The notes: generated by a model not told the origin, from the letters alone. DNA of 64,000 bases from Syngnathus acus (GCF_901709675.1 NC_051093.1:3431053-3495052), one strand, 5' to 3'. Positions 12,701 to 27,159 are shown, numbered from the stretch's first letter. Translations and numbers: made by a program.

Positions 12701-15700
12701 GTTGCAAACCAAAACAGCAGCACCAACACCCATAAACAGTCAGTGGAGACGTCGTAAATGAAAGGCTTGTGCGGTAATTTCTTTCCGACTCGGGTGTGTG
12801 ATCGTTCCTGTGTTCAATGACGTTTTGTGTAATGCCACCCGTGAACACATTTTCTTTTTATTACACGGATTTGCAATGACCATTTTACTGCAGCTGTCAT
12901 ATAAACGCACATAAAAAAAAATGACAGACAGTGATGCATGGTGACATCATACTTGCAGCTTGCTTTTCTAGTTTTAAGTCTTTTTATTTTGTGGGTGTGT
13001 TTTGGAGCTCACTCCGGTGTTATTGCAAATTCTAAGCTCAACGAACAGGAGCTCATAAAAGAGCTGATGCTTAACATTTCTTTTAATACAAGAAGAAAAA
13101 TTTAGGAGGATTTTGTGTGGGCGCGTCACGTGCTTGGGTGTGTTTTTCTCCCCGGAGGAAGCCCTGGTCCTTCCTTACTGGAAATCTGCCTAGGTGTTTC
13201 GTAAGCATGTGAAATACTTTATTTCCTCATTTTTAGGGACAGTACAATTCCTCCACACAAGGTAATAGTTGGAACACATCCTTACCTTTGTGGTCGATCA
13301 ATTCTTTTCTGCCCTGAAGGATGACAGAGATCCATTTTTAATTAAACTTTCAATCTTGAGGGGACAAAATGCAGCACGACTCCTGCAGAGTGAAAGAAGA
13401 TGTTTTAGATCACTTGTCAGACAGATTAAGGGAGTTCAAAGATGTGTTTTCAAGCGTTTTTCAACATGGTAAATTGGTTCATATTGCTACATTGAGCAGA
13501 AGTTGATTTTATTTAGATGCAGACAGTTGAACATCAATCACTACAGTGCACTCACAGACAGGATTTTCTCCCTAAAAATTTAAATTCTGGGGAGCTAACA
13601 AGTATGGGAAAGCTCTCGAAATAATGATATATTTGCCCTAAAAATAATGGCAAAGAAATAAAGTAGTTTCAAGCCATTTTACACAAGGCACCTAAACCTT
13701 TACCAAGCCATAATTAGTCTTTGGGGACTCTCGCTGCCTTTCCATAGTCACATTATCCTTGCAAATGCTTAACATTTTCAAGCTCAGAAACAATCATTGC
13801 AGCGTTAATGAAGCCAGTCATGAGGCTCCAATAATAAAAACTATTCCGAGCGGAAAAGCTCACTGGTAGCCAGGCCACATTTTTTATAGGGGTCACAACA
13901 ATTGGGAGGAAAAAGCACACCTGATTTTTTTCGACGCTCCGCTGTAAGAATGTCAACACACGGGGGAAAGCCGGTGCCTCCCCAGGGGGTGGTCAGCGGG
14001 GCACAGGGCAAATGCCAGAACCTCTCACCTTTTGCCATAAATCCTTACGAGCCACTCTCCCGCTGAATGTCGCAGGAAGGTCAGGTGTTTAGGGCTACTG
14101 CCTGCCTGCTATTAGCTAGCTAGTCCAACTGCATGTTAGCACTAATGTGTGATTTTAGAGAACAGAAGTTTCAGTGACCACACTTGGCAAAAATATCTGG
14201 GAATAAGCGGGCTTCTGTGTTTGTGTGCCTTGATTCTGATAGAAAATGGAAAGGACGCATGTTGGGGTAATTGCCTATCAGTCACCACTGTAGAAACTAA
14301 ACAGCCATTTAAAAGTTGATTTCTTGTATTGATGTCAAAACTGGTCATCGTGCTCTGCAGTGGACATATTAAATTGTTGTTTACCGCTATATGTGGGCGT
14401 CTTGATGACTAAAGATTCACAATCAATCACTATTCACCTAAATGTGCGACAAAAAATAGCTTCCAGACAATTATAAAAGCACATACTATAGCAAAATGTA
14501 GAATTAGCACTAGTACTTCTAGCTTGTAAGTGGAAACCAATTTATCTAACCAGAGATTAATCAGTTGGACTTGAAATGGCTGCATGAGTACAACTAAGTA
14601 GCCAAAAAGGTATTAGCAATAGCTCGCAATAGCTAGCAATAGGTCGCATTAGCTAGCAATAGCTTTTTACCGTGTCCAAAAAGCCACGTCCAAGAAACGC
14701 CATTTTCCTCCGCAGGTTTTTTTTCTTGTTGATGACGTGTCATTTATTCAACACGTTGGACGACGGCTCTGAGGAAGACTGGAGTGCGCAGTCGTAACTG
14801 ACAGCAGCAGGTAACAACGAAACATTTCTTTCATTTGTCTGAAAATAAGAATCTAATAATAACGATTTAATGATGTACTGTCCAAAAAAAATGAAATTAA
14901 TCCACAATTCCTCACCATCTTGCCTCACAGGTGGCCTGGTTCATTCCAAAAATGGCCCGGCTTTCAGGGTTCATGCTAGCAGCCTAGCACTTGACTGCTC
15001 AAGCTAAACGTTTTGGTTCTAGCGTTTTTATAATTCCAAAAGTTAAAATCAGGTTGCAAACCTCCCCATTGGTTTGGGCTTTCAGTGTAAATGTAATTAG
15101 CCAATTAAAAAATGTATTTTTTTATTTAAAAATATATTTTATTTTTGTCTTATTATGAACATTGATTATTTATTTTTAATGCATCTATTTAGCACTTAAA
15201 TGACAATCAAAAAGTTCAAAGTTCAATTAACACATTACCTGTGATGTAAACAAAGGTTTTCCACTGGTGACATCTTGACTCTAAAACCGACTAATATGGG
15301 GAAAATAGTTTTGGAGTGATGGTCAGCAAGGGTGTGGAAGAACACCAGGGAATGAATCTGCGCTGTTTGGCTTGGCCCAGTAATGCATTGCACAGCAACT
15401 TACTGGCAATTTAGGGGCGTGTGACCACTGGTGGTCACCTGCCTAATGTCTCCACTTTATAGACTTTCTGTAGAGTGTGCATCTCAGCAGCTCTTCTAAA
15501 AAGGTATTCATAGTGTCTTTGGGGCTATTTTGTGGTTGTGTGTTCTGGACCATGAGTACAAAACCAAGATTGGCAAACCTTTACACTCAAGGGCCACATT
15601 TTATTTTTAAAATGGTGACAAGGTAAGACATAATCATGACTTGTGTATTGAAATTACTTTAAATGAAATTCAATGACATAACTTTTTTAATCCAATTACT

Positions 15701-16684
15701 TTAATAAACAATGCAGTGATTGATTAATGATTAATAAATGGCATTTCCATTCATTTCAAAAGATTATTTGAGATGTGTGGTCATTGTACGAACTAAACTT
15801 GTACCTCAAGTGATGACTATAACTTGGCTTGATGGGTGGGCTGGCAGTCCTGAAACTCAGCTATTTTTATGCACATATTAAAAAGTCAGTTTCCCTAAAT
15901 ATTTCCCCTTTAAAACATTGCCTGGAGGGATTTTACCCACCCTGTTTGTTTGGACCCCAGTAGCAAAGCCACGTTTCCACATGGCACGCACGATCCGCCA
16001 AGCCAACAGATGCCAGCAAAACCACGGAGACGGGCAGGGGGCAAGGGGTGACGTCGCTGATGTCAGCGTCACGAGCACGGTTTTTGAGCCCGACACCTCT
16101 TTGGGTGACACGCCAGGGCTCGGGGGGGTACGATCGCAGCGCAGTCACAGAGGACAAAGACGGCCTTCATACGGTGTTCATTCAGCCCTGGAGACCACTT
16201 CTGCTTTCGTGTGTCTGGAAGCGAAAAGGTGGCAGCGAGACGCCAACATGGAGCATGGCAGGTTATTTACAGACTTGACGTTTACTCAATGTTACACTGT
16301 CCTTCTTTAGTTCCGACCTGCGTGTCGAAGTGCAAATGTAGATATCCGTACTGGGTTTCTCTAATGACCGAGACAAGGCCACAACCTAGGCAAGCGACGC
16401 TGTCTGCTGTGAGGAAACGTCAGTGCCGAGATGACATGTAATTTAGTCTGGGGGCCGAGACCGGAGGCCCGACAAAAACAGCGTGTGGTCTTGTCATGTC
16501 AGCGTAGGGCTGAGCGATACAGCCTTAAAATTAAATATTTTTTTTTATTCAATATCTGATTTTAATATATTTAGGCTCCTTTAAAACAAAAAGCAACTGA
16601 CAATGACATCATTTAACATGAGTATGTGTACAAGAATATGGCAGCTAGAGAGCTAGCATAATGCTAGCATAACAATCTACAGCA

Positions 16685-16970
16685 CAGGTGTCAAACTCAA
16701 GGCCCAGGGGCCAGATACGGCCCGCCACATCATTTTATGTGGCCCGCGAAGACAAATTGTGCATCAAATTCGTTTGTCATTACTAGAATCGCAAATTGTC
16801 TTCACTTTTAATAATATCTTTTTTTTAAATATTTGACCAGTTTTTACTGGTCTGATTTGAAAACGAGTTTGTTTTGTAGCTTTTACTGTATATAATATGA
16901 GGTGCTCATACATTTATTTGGGTTAACAGTCGAAAGAAGCTATGACTACAATGCGGCCCGCGAAAAAAGT
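16685..16970 (+). mobile_element. Interspersed repeat (CAGGTGTCAAACTCAAGGCCC type), fragment
   Basis: The sequence starts with ACAGGTGTCAAACTCAAGG, goes through CGGCCCGCCACATCATTTTA and ends near GCGGCCCGCGAAAA. I recognise this as a repeat widespread in fish genomes, probably a non-autonomous hAT-type element. The matching inverted right end and a target-site duplication were not found, so this copy is truncated or diverged. The family assignment is from memory and inference. Confidence 0.55.
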
Positions 16971-19620
16971 GATTAAAATGTGAAGAAACTACCAAATACC
17001 AAAATACAGGAATCACCCGTTAAGCACAAACTACTGGGCAGCAGCTATCTTAGCTCTTCCGATACCACCCGTCCATTTTTTTCTTGATCTTCGTCCATTT
17101 TGAGATGACCTCTGTTTATACGGAAGTGATGCATGCCGTTGGACGCTACTGGCCCGAAGCAGAAAGTCAAGTTACCGGTGTTGAAACACTGCCTGAGTCA
17201 GTCCAGCCAGCGTTCGGCACTGGAAACTGCCCACACGCACATCCTCGGTACAGACTGATAAGACTTCCTAACTTACTCAATGAGACCGCTATCACCTGCA
17301 TATAAATAGCTCAGCTTGGAGGTTCTCAATGAGCACCCATCCAGTCACGTACTTCAAACCTAAACCTTATTGTTTAATATATGGCCATCAGGCGTGAATG
17401 GCTTCCATGAGCTTCCCATTCCACATGGTTTGACTTCAGCGCTATTAACAAGTGATTAATTATAAGCACTCAAGGTCGCTGAGGAGCTCCCGCTGTGCGC
17501 AGGGCGCCACATTTTAAGCAGCAGGCCAAAGTCGCCTCGTGTCATTTGACACCCAGTAGGTACCGTGTCATTAAATCCCCCCCAAAAAGCCATCAGGTCG
17601 CTTCCTATATTGCTGCTGAGGAAAAAGTTTTCTCCAATCTGTGTGCTGTAGTCGTGTAGTCGCAACGATTCAGCTTGTTGTATTTACTCGTGCACGCGAA
17701 GGGGGGGGGGGGATATTTAATACACGTCCCACTCGGAAAGAAAACTCCAGATATCAGCACAGCCGAGTGGCTGTTGGTTTAAAGCCGCATACATTATGTA
17801 TGTCCTCGCACTGTACAAGTGCACACGCGTCCACGGGCTCCTATCATCATCGGTCCACTTGACAGATCTGCTTCCAAGGTGCGGGGGTCCCTCAAGGAGA
17901 CCTCTACTCAATAGAAGAGGGGAAATGAGTCGTGACACTAATGACGCCGGAGGAGGGGAAAAACAGCTCCAGTATCCCTATATTTTTTCCTCCATCTATA
18001 TTCTATAAATGTATTTATTTGTCCAAAAAAAAGTCAGGCTTGGTGCAATATAATAAGTGTATGTAATCTTATCTGAAACTTACTAAAATAGTAAAACATG
18101 CATAAAAATGACAAGCGTATGGCGGCTAGCCAGTGTGCAGCTAGCGCCAGAAGCTAATGTAGAAGTCCACCGCTTTGACTGGTGTCGCTTTATTTACTAG
18201 AAGTCTTGCGCGATTTGTGAAGATGTCATGTAAAACTCCAAGAATTTAGCATTGGAGCATATTTTTTTGCAAGAAATCTGGACAAAGTCAAATTTGATTC
18301 CCATTCAAAAAGACAAATCCCTCGTTAAAATCAGCCAATAAAGCGACAACAAATCAAGCCCAACCGCGTTGACTGCCGTCTTTAAAATGACGAACGAGCA
18401 CCGAAAGGATCCAATGAATATTCAGCTTGTTACGCGCTAAATGTGTAGCCAGGTCTCGCTGCGAGGTTAACGCTTTCCTCCATTTCGATTTTAGTAGCCA
18501 GCGGGGAGGCTCGGGGGCTCGCGGCAGACAGTTCGGCGCTGCCAGTCCCGAGCAACGTTAACCCGACTGTGCTGCTCGAGGGGGGTTTCACACCCGAACG
18601 CCACAGGGCCCGGGGACGTCAGGGTCTTGTTCGTCGGAGGACCCCCTACGGCGCCTGTCCGAGTCTCAGCTGTGCCTGCCGCCGGTGCGCCTGTCAAAAC
18701 AGCCGGCTCGTTCGAGTGAGCGCTGCCTCTGACAGTGATAAATGGCCTTGTCTATCCAATATGAATTTTGGAACCGCAAGACTTACAGTCCACCGTGACT
18801 TTATTTGTACAGTGGCACGGATTAGACAACACAGAATCCAAAACCTTCTGCTCTAAAACTGTAAGGAAAGAATTCTCAACGGTGCTCCTGAAGGGAACAA
18901 AATGCCGATAGTTTGTTTTTTAGAATGAGGACTGTTTGATTTCAGTTGCCTTGATGGTGATAAGAAAACTGAAGCCTTGTGACACACGCACATCTTGTCA
19001 GTCTCAGGAAGAGCTCGTTGGGTTGATGACAAGGCAGGGGTGGTCAGAAAAACCTTCTGCCTGAGGCCCCAGCGTGCCCTGGGGGCTTCCTGTTTAGCAG
19101 GACAAAGCCACCGTGTATCGGGCCTACCATCCCCATGTCAGACCCGTATCGCCTCCCACTCCGGCCCCACATCCATCCCCACCTACGCAACAACTTTGAT
19201 TCGCGGCCAAAGCAAACAGTTCAACGGCGAGGATCTGCCACAGTGCCGGTTCCCATGGCGACGGCACACGAGGGCACTGGATCGGACTCGATGATTGGAG
19301 CGGACAAAGAGGCCGATTCAGAGACGTGGCAATGGATGGCCGGCAGAATTCAGATGGAAATAAAAACAACAACAAAAACAAACGACGGTGTGCAAAAACT
19401 TATCGCTTTCAATCAACCGAGTGATATTAACATGTGCTGTCACTTGAAGCAGGCGTGCTGGACAGAAAAACGTTTGTGTTTCAAAGTTTGTACGCATGGA
19501 TTATGATGTCATTCCTTGATGTGATTTTTAAAAAAGTAAAATGTTGACAGTGCGTAAATTGTAAAATGTGGGCTGCCTATTTAGCACAACTGACTCGTAG
19601 AAATAGTAGTTCTATAGATA

Positions 19621-19675
19621 ACTAGCTAGCTAGCTAGCCAGGTAGCTAGCTAGCTAGCCAGGTAGCTAGCTAGCT
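19621..19675. repeat. TAGC simple repeat
   Basis: Runs of TAGC are interrupted regularly by CAGG, giving a higher-order unit of about 23 bp. No coding capacity. Confidence 0.9.
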
Positions 19676-20713
19676 AAATAGATAACTGGCCCGGTTAATT
19701 TTATTGACATAAATGTTGAATGTTTTATTTGAATAGATTTTTAAGAATAGTTTATCAAGATTAAAATTAAATGTATTGCAGTAAAAAGTTAAATTTAAGG
19801 TGTGATTATTTTGCAAAAGTTAAATATGTTACGCTTTCTAAATGAATGATTAAAGAACAGGAAGTTATTATTACATTTCAATTAACAAGTGCACCCATGT
19901 TTTGATTGTCATTATTTAAAAACAACAGGATTCAAACTTTTTAAAAAAGATAGCAACATGAGATGCTATGTAAAATTATGACTGCGGTCATAAAAATACA
20001 CTTTTAGTAACCAACTTGATTGCTCCCTTTATAGCGAGGAAACGCTTGAGGAGATGTCTAAAGTTCGTAACACATCCAGAGGGGCTTCTGTTGTCACAAG
20101 GCCATGTTTATTTCTGTTTTTAATTTGGCAAAATGATTCCCATCTGTTAAAAGGTTATTGTTGTGCTTGTTATAAAAACGCTTTTGCCAGAACCGTTGAT
20201 TAATTTGAACGTGGTCTGCGGACTCGTGCCCCCGCCGGCCAATTATCATAATCCCAGGCTGTTTATTATTATTTTTTACTCCGCTGCCATTCCCGACGCC
20301 TCGGCAAAATCACGGATCATTGCGCCAAGTAAGTAGTCATAGGATAAGAAAAACACAGAAATAGTCCAATCACTTCACTTCTGCGCTAATTTAATGAATC
20401 AGCCGATATTTGTGTTTCTTCATTTCGCTGGAGAAGACGCCTCATTCATCATTGACTCAGTCGGCATGGATTACTCCTCCCTATGTGACTGATTAAATCC
20501 TGCAATCTCCCGCACATCCTAAAATTCCTTTGGCTAGCGTTTCAGATACTGTGGATACATTATTGGGTGGAATAAACGTCAATCGATACAGTACTGATTG
20601 GTGCTGATGTCACTGAAAAAAAAGTTGAAGCTTCTGATGAAGAAAATGAGTGAATAGTGACACATTGTCAAACTATAAACATAAAACAAGCAACCACATA
20701 GCGTTGCCTTAGA

Positions 20714-20805
20714 GCTGTCATTTTAGCTTAATGCTAACAAACAATGCTGGCTAACTAATAGCTGTCATTTTAGCTTAATGCTAACAAACAATGCTGGCTA
20801 ACTAA
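20714..20805. repeat. 47-bp direct duplication
   Basis: GCTGTCATTTTAGCTTAATG and the following bases through GGCTAACTAA occur twice back to back (20,714 and 20,761) with almost no mismatch, so the duplication is recent. Confidence 0.9.
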
Positions 20806-23249
20806 GAGCATCTGTGTCACGGCTTTTAAAAGTGCAGCAGCTTATGTAGGTCAAAAATATACAATGAGACACTGGTATATAATTTAAATGATTTCTTAGA
20901 GACGACATTTACACAACACAATCATCCGGTCAATTTTCCTTGCTGGAATTGAACAGTAGCACAGCAGGAAATTGAATTTCCTCTGGCCCTTTAACATGTT
21001 GGATAATAGCCGCTCCCAGAAGCCTGCTCCTGCCTGACCTCCACCTCCACTTCCACCTGTTTTGGTCGCACGGCCTGCCTCGTGTCACTCACCTCGTAAC
21101 GCTGACAACACCGCCACACCGAGTGTAAATTACCGCATTCACCCGCTCGGTGTCCTGGTTAATAATCCCGAGCGAGTGGCAACGCGGGACTGCTCCGTAC
21201 GCCGCGTGTACGTCTCTGTGTCAAAGTTAATAACGCCTCACTTTCCCAGGTTGTGCCCAATTCCCCAGGCCAGGTTGCAGGATCACCCCGTCAATACAAT
21301 AAATTGTTTGTTTGCAGAGCTCGAGGACAATTTGCTGGGAAATTGAGAAGGAAGAAAAAAAATCAATGTGGTCATTGTACTGCTATCTTGAGAATAACCA
21401 CCCAAAAAACAAAACAAATGTGTTTGCAAAACCAGGACACATAACACCAAATAAATGTTTGAAATAGAGCCAGTTCCCGCTTCCAAAGTTCCGGTCAAAC
21501 ACCAAACTCGAGACTTTGGTGGCCTCTGAATTTCAACACCTTACAGTAATTCAAAAGTTACCTTGAATGCTAGCTGCACTTCGAAAAGAATAATAATAAA
21601 CTAATCAGAGATAGATATCGTAATGACAGCTATCCAGTTTTCCGAGCATTAAGTGGCATTAGGGCCAAAACAAAAAGCTCAATGCAATTGCCCTGATTTC
21701 AATCCACAGCCTGTCAACTGGATTGTGGAATTGGATAATAACGTGGCACATCTGATATATGAACTGTAACTCATAGCTTATTAGATGTGCTGAATTTAAC
21801 ACCGAATCGAGGCCATTTAGTTTGAGCAGGCCATTTACTTTGAATTGAGAAGAGTTTCTGGGAGGGGGGGGCTAGGTACTATTTTATTGTGCATAAAGAT
21901 ATCTGAATATAGTTTATGGACAGAAATCCGCAAATGAACGGCGACCGTACGATATATTAACGGAACGTTTTTGATTTCGCTCCCCTGCTGTTGGATCACA
22001 AGTCACACCGGGGCCACGCGAAGCTTTTTAGTCGTAAATTGCCGAGAACGGTGTCAAAAGCCCGTCGAAACCGCCTGTGTGGTTTGTGAAATGGACCTCC
22101 TCCAGCGCCATGTTTTTGGAATCGCTTCCAGCTGCTCCACGGCCACTAATGGCACCTCGGGCCCGCAGTGCTGTTTTAGCACTGGCCAAGTTTTGGGCTC
22201 CAGAACCCCCCGCCATACACACACACACACTTGACAGCATCCGAATGATGAACACAAAAAACACAAACATCTTCATAAACTACACGTAAGCCCGTGTCAC
22301 GGCGGGTTAATTTGTTGTGAAATGGCGTCAAAGTTTAAGAACCTCTCAGGCTTTTTTTTTCTGAGGGTATCGGTGAAATCTGGGAGAGTGAGAGAACCAC
22401 TTGATAACCTTTCAACCCTCAGACGTACAAATAGTCAGTCAGTGATTTTGTGTCTGGGAGAGTGCAGGATGATAAAATGACTGAAGGGAAAATTCTTTTG
22501 TAAAAGTGATCTGCTCTCTAATGTCAGGATTACACAATTACACTGTAAAAATATTTTTTATTATTTTGGGAGGGGCACCAAATCAGCCTAACAAAACCAA
22601 GTTCACTTCTACTAATGTACTGAATTGTCTTACTCGTGAGGACAACACGCATGTGGATCTTAAAGTGTATTCAAGGAAATAACTATGCTCACACGTGCAT
22701 GCAGTATGTTGGCCATTTCTGTTGAGCCATGCAGGCCTGGTCAGATGTTAATTATCGCATGGAGCGTTTTCCTGAGTCTGGCAAAGAGTTGTGGACTGTT
22801 CAATGGAATGCCTTCTGCAAATCAAACGCTGTGAAGCTTGTTGAAGATGGAGCTAGACTGCCACCAACAGATCAAAGGTGGTACTGCAAAAGAGGAAAAG
22901 CGTTGAATGCTGAATGCAGTCATTTATGTAACATTAGTTCATGATTGTTTACATGCTACATGAATGGTGTTGAAGCTTTGGATTTTTTTTAAAAGTCTGT
23001 GATGGGGGCTGGTTGCATTTATATATTGGCAGAATTGCGTTGACGTATTCGTTCCTCGTAGCGGGGTACTGACGAGCTGGACTGTTGATAGATTCACCAA
23101 AAACAGAAGGTGAGGATACACAGCTTCCTCCCTTGGAGATTTATACGCCGATATCCAGATGCCGGACACGCCGTACGTGAGTATTTTCAAGCGGCTCGGC
23201 TAAACACGCCAAGTCGGACGACTTCCCGTCAGGCCGTCATCGCCTCTCA

Positions 23250-23615
23250 TCCATCCATCCATCCATTTTCTGAACCGCTTAGTCCCCACGGGGGTCGCGG
23301 GAGTGCTGGAGCCTATCCCAGCCATCATCGGGCAGTAGGCGGGGGACACCCTGAACCGGTTGCCAGCCAATCGCAGGGCACACAGAGACAAACAACCATT
23401 TGCACTCGCACTCAATCCTAGGGACAATTTGGAGTCTTCAATCGGCCTACCAAGCATGTTTTTAGGATGTGGGAGGAAACCGGAGTGCCCGGAGAAAACC
23501 CACGCGGGCCCGGGGAGAACATGCAAACTCCACACAGGGAGGGCCGGAGGTGGAATCGAACCCGCACCCTCCTAACTGTGAGGCGGACGTGCTACCCAGT
23601 GCGCCACCGAGCCGC
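23250..23615 (-). mobile_element. tRNA-derived SINE with GATG tail and 12-bp target duplication
   Basis: Read on the minus strand the element begins at 23,615 with a tRNA-like head. An A-box-like TGGCGCACTGGGTAG and a B-box GGTTCGATTCC (RNA polymerase III internal promoter) are visible. It then runs through a body shared by many fish repeats and ends in a (GATG)n tail at 23,250. The 12-base direct repeat CATCGCCTCTCA sits on both sides (23,238-23,249 and 23,616-23,627), which is the signature of target-primed reverse transcription. The exact target duplication and intact promoter boxes suggest a fairly recent insertion. Confidence 0.9.
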
Positions 23616-23627
23616 CATCGCCTCTCA

Positions 23628-26600
23628 ATGGCCGACAAATAGTCCGTCGACGGACTGCGTTGGTGTCGACAACCTCTTCCACATCCCTGCTCGCGACTTG
23701 TTCTGGTGTTTGTTAATAGAAACTTGCTTGCTGGAATACGAGGCACCGAGAACTCCTGTTCAACGCTCAATAACTTCTTTTAAATTGGAAATATCAAATT
23801 AAATAGCAAATCTTTTTTTTATCCAACTCATCAAAGATGGCGAACATATGTGAGGGAAAGTACCGCCATTTTGTGTACAAATGTAGAAATATGAATATAA
23901 GCAAATGTGTTGTGTGTGTGACGTCAATTTAAGCTAATTTCAAAGATAACGATTCCTATATGTTACTGAATATACTAATTCGATCAATTTGAAAATGTTC
24001 ATAGGTTGCCTGACGACCCAAGAACGAGGGAGTTCTTGCTATGAATCACTGATAAGCGCTGGTGGCGAGCGCATGTTACACTGGCCCAAGATTGCCGACA
24101 CTTTGTGTTTGACTAGATCAACATAAGAAGAAGAAACGAGATTTAGAGCTGCCCTGCCATGAAGTTATGATCAGTTAATCATGACCAAAGACACAGAGAT
24201 GGATGAGTCAGAGCGGGCATCACGGGATGTAAAGCAGGCCCCGCATTCAACACGCAAATTCTCCTAATATAAAATAATAAACAGTAGAAGATTGATGCTC
24301 GGTTGTACGTCACCTCCCCGTACAATGTCAAATTCCTAAGGCCCTTGTCTTTTGTCTGACTTTTCTGAACAGGTTCTGACCCCAAAATATGTTCTGGAAT
24401 ATTTTAACATGTCATCAATAATTATACATATTTTAAAAATACTGGACGTAATTTAGAAATGATTCATCAAGTATTAAATTCATTAATAATATTAAAAAAG
24501 AAACATAAATCTTACATGCTCGTGGCGTTATCTATTTATATCAGACTAATTTATCTATCTTTATTTATCAAAATTTAATTTCACTGCTGTCAATATGCAT
24601 TTTAGATGGTAGGCCCGTAAACAATCGCTAATTACACCTGAACCTCCTGTTATCGCCAGCAAAATATCCTGAAATTCTAGATGCATGCGAATGAGCCCGA
24701 AGGTGATCGCGCGATCTTTACATATACAATTTGGAGGCCCGTCACAACGACCGTTGCGAGCTAGCGTAAACAGACTATTATTCATAGCCAGGAGCATTAC
24801 TTGAGTTCATGCACGCCTTCACATCCAGCTGGATGAAATGTGGATGCTAGCCTTAAAATATTGCTGCTGTCTCGCAGGTTAAAATTTTATACAAACTTTT
24901 TTCTGAAACTCTTAGGGGCACAAAATTGATCCCTGTGGCACCCCCATAAAGAATCCCTGATCATTAAAAAATTTAATCATGGCTGGATTCAATCATTTCA
25001 ACGATAAGTCAAACCTTACATATTCAACACCGGTTGAGTACCGTCGCCAGTTTCACATTTCGCCGTGTGGATAAATACACAAGCGGCTGTTTCTAGGTTG
25101 CATTGGAGCTCTTAATGGCCCAGGTTGCTTATTTTTACCCCGCACTGCTCGAAGAGAATATGAATTGTCTCGGGTTCACACAGGAACTCACCTCAGACGA
25201 AGGGGGAGGTCGGAAGGGGGCGACGGGGCTCAAGGTCGCTCAGGTTTGTCTGCCTGACACTGTCGACATAACCCCCCAAACCACTCCACAATCTGTGGAA
25301 TTAAATGGAGGATAAATATTATCGAGTGCAACCGGAGAGGCTGTTGTGTATTTGTGCTGTGTAGGAAGAGAGGCAGAGGGAATAGCAGGGGTGAAAGGTC
25401 AAGGTGAAGAGTGACATTGCCATCAGAGGTTCTCAAAATCGGTTGGTCCAAGGAAACATTACAGGGGGCAAGTTTTCACAAGGACCCACATAAGGTCAGT
25501 TATACATAACCACCCCCATTTGAATTAAAAAAAATGGAGAGAAAAAAGTCATCATGCTTTCATTATAATTTATTTGGAGAGGTCACTTACCTCTAAGTAC
25601 AGCTCGCTGCAGAACCACGAGGGTGGAGCTCCCCCAGAAATAGTCCAGCCCACCAGACTCAATGCCTCCCACCAGATCCCTGTCTCACAGACTTCGACAG
25701 CCAGGCTGCTCCCAAGTGGACGGAGGCAGGTGCTAATCGCTGGATTGAAAAGTGAGTGACTGATTTGATTGACTGATCTGATTGACTGAAGTGACGTGAA
25801 TTAAGAGGCTGCTCGCTGACTTCAACTTAAAAGCATAACATAACATAAACATAATTAAATGCTTAAAATGTGTTCCTACACTGACTTCAACTTAATAGCT
25901 GTAACATAACATAGACATAATTAAATGCTTAAAATGTGTTCCTACACACGTCAGTAGGTCCACATAAGCATTAAGTTATTTTTTAAAATGTTTATCATGC
26001 AATGTGTGGTAAACGTGGCTGTAAATAAAATTGCGGTACATGGTAGCGTAGCTAGTATGGTAGACTTTCCTAGTGTACTTTAGCACTAAAAAAACTAAAA
26101 CTAAAATGTGTTCAGTGTGTTTTGTGATAAATTCTAGTCACCTTTTTCCATATTAAAATTCTGTGCTTGTGTGTGTCTTTGACCTGCACAGATGCATCAG
26201 ACAATACTACAAAGAGGGCAGATCCCCTTCAGCAGCTTCCACTGCACCTTTTGTAAAATTCTATTGTCCGATTTTTACAAGGTTAGGTACCATGTAGAAA
26301 ACTGTGTGTGTGTGTGTGTGTGTTTAGAATGTATGTTTAGAACTGTATGCACCCTTCTGTGCTTTGCATGTCTTAGCCTATCATTCCTTCCTATAACCTT
26401 CAATCAATGTATTGTGGCATCACAAGCGGCCAAGTGGTAGAGAGCTGCTGCATCCCTGACAAGATGGTCACCGCATACACTACACTTCCCAGAAAGCCTC
26501 AGTGCTCTGACAGGTGTAGGTGGTTTGGTCCCTTGATTAAGGCAGCGGATAGGAGAATGGTTTTCATTAAATATCGAGGTCAATGTAGGAAGACGTTCCC

Positions 26601-26990
26601 GTCACCTTCCCCACCTGCACCCGCAGCACGGACAGCACCATCTCCATCATCACCTGACCTCTGGCAGTAATACTGACACGAATAGTAACCAGTAGTACTG
26701 ATAGTCGATGTAACTATAGTGTTGTTTACTCATTGTTTTTGGTTATGTTGTCTTTTATTGTTCTGTTTAGTTTATTGATTAATGTAATGTTCATTAATGT
26801 AAAATAAAGTTATCAATACAGATGTTTATCTTAAACATTCGGTCATTTATTTATCTTCAACATGACTTATCATCACTAAGGCTGTATGTTTAATACAAAT
26901 AATTTATAACTGTTTAACCCTTTTGTTTTTGAACTATTATTATTTTCAATAAAAATAAGCAAATATTAAAAAATGATTATTTGCTTGACT
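23628..26990. other. Intergenic DNA with one doubtful ORF
   Basis: No recognisable gene apart from the zinc-finger-like ORF listed separately. A 65-bp direct duplication lies at 25,817-25,946 (TGACTTCAACTTAA... twice). A poly-A signal candidate AATAAA is at about 26,803 on the plus strand. Confidence 0.5.
26192..26670 (+). other. Unrecognised ORFs with a possible C2HC finger and downstream AATAAA
   Basis: I do not recognise this as a known gene. An ORF opens at 26,192 just after a CAG acceptor-like site (GACCTGCACAG). Within it, HCTFCKILLSDFYKVRYHV followed by ENC has the spacing C-x2-C-x12-H-x3-C of a C2H2/C2HC finger. It then enters a short (GT)n and loses meaning. A second ORF (26,407-26,670) in another frame is rich in Cys, Arg and Pro. 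AATAAA follows at about 26,803 and a further ORF with a possible donor (GGAGGCAG|GTGC) lies at 25,574-25,759. This could be an unrecognised gene, a domesticated or dead element, or chance. Confidence 0.22.
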
Positions 26991-27159
26991 AGATTGTAAA
27001 TCCGTTCGTTTGCAATAAAGTCAAATAAAAGAAGTTGGCGGGGCTGTCTTTGGTGGAATGTGGGCGGGATTGCTTCTGGTGGGCTTGAATGTTTTTGGAG
27101 CAGCGCCACCCAGTGGCTCTGTAGCGAGCAGCCTCTCCTTACTAGCATTCCAGTTCTTT

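Larger units (their letters stand above)
9717..23237. other. Intergenic DNA, no recognisable gene
   Basis: No protein-like ORF or exon chain could be recognised on either strand. Visible contents are an AT-rich stretch with several poly-A/T runs, a repeat copy at 16,685-16,970, TAGC-type simple repeats at 14,610-14,665 and 19,621-19,675, and a 47-bp direct duplication at 20,714-20,805. GCTAGC-like words are frequent throughout but form no clear unit. Confidence 0.55.

Noticed and set aside
18491-18856. GC-rich overlapping ORFs, possible exon
   Set aside because: No family resemblance and no consistent splice sites could be found.
23590-23615. Possible tRNA gene (A- and B-box)
   Set aside because: The boxes belong to the tRNA-derived head of a SINE. 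The body does not fold as a tRNA and it has a GATG tail with target duplication.
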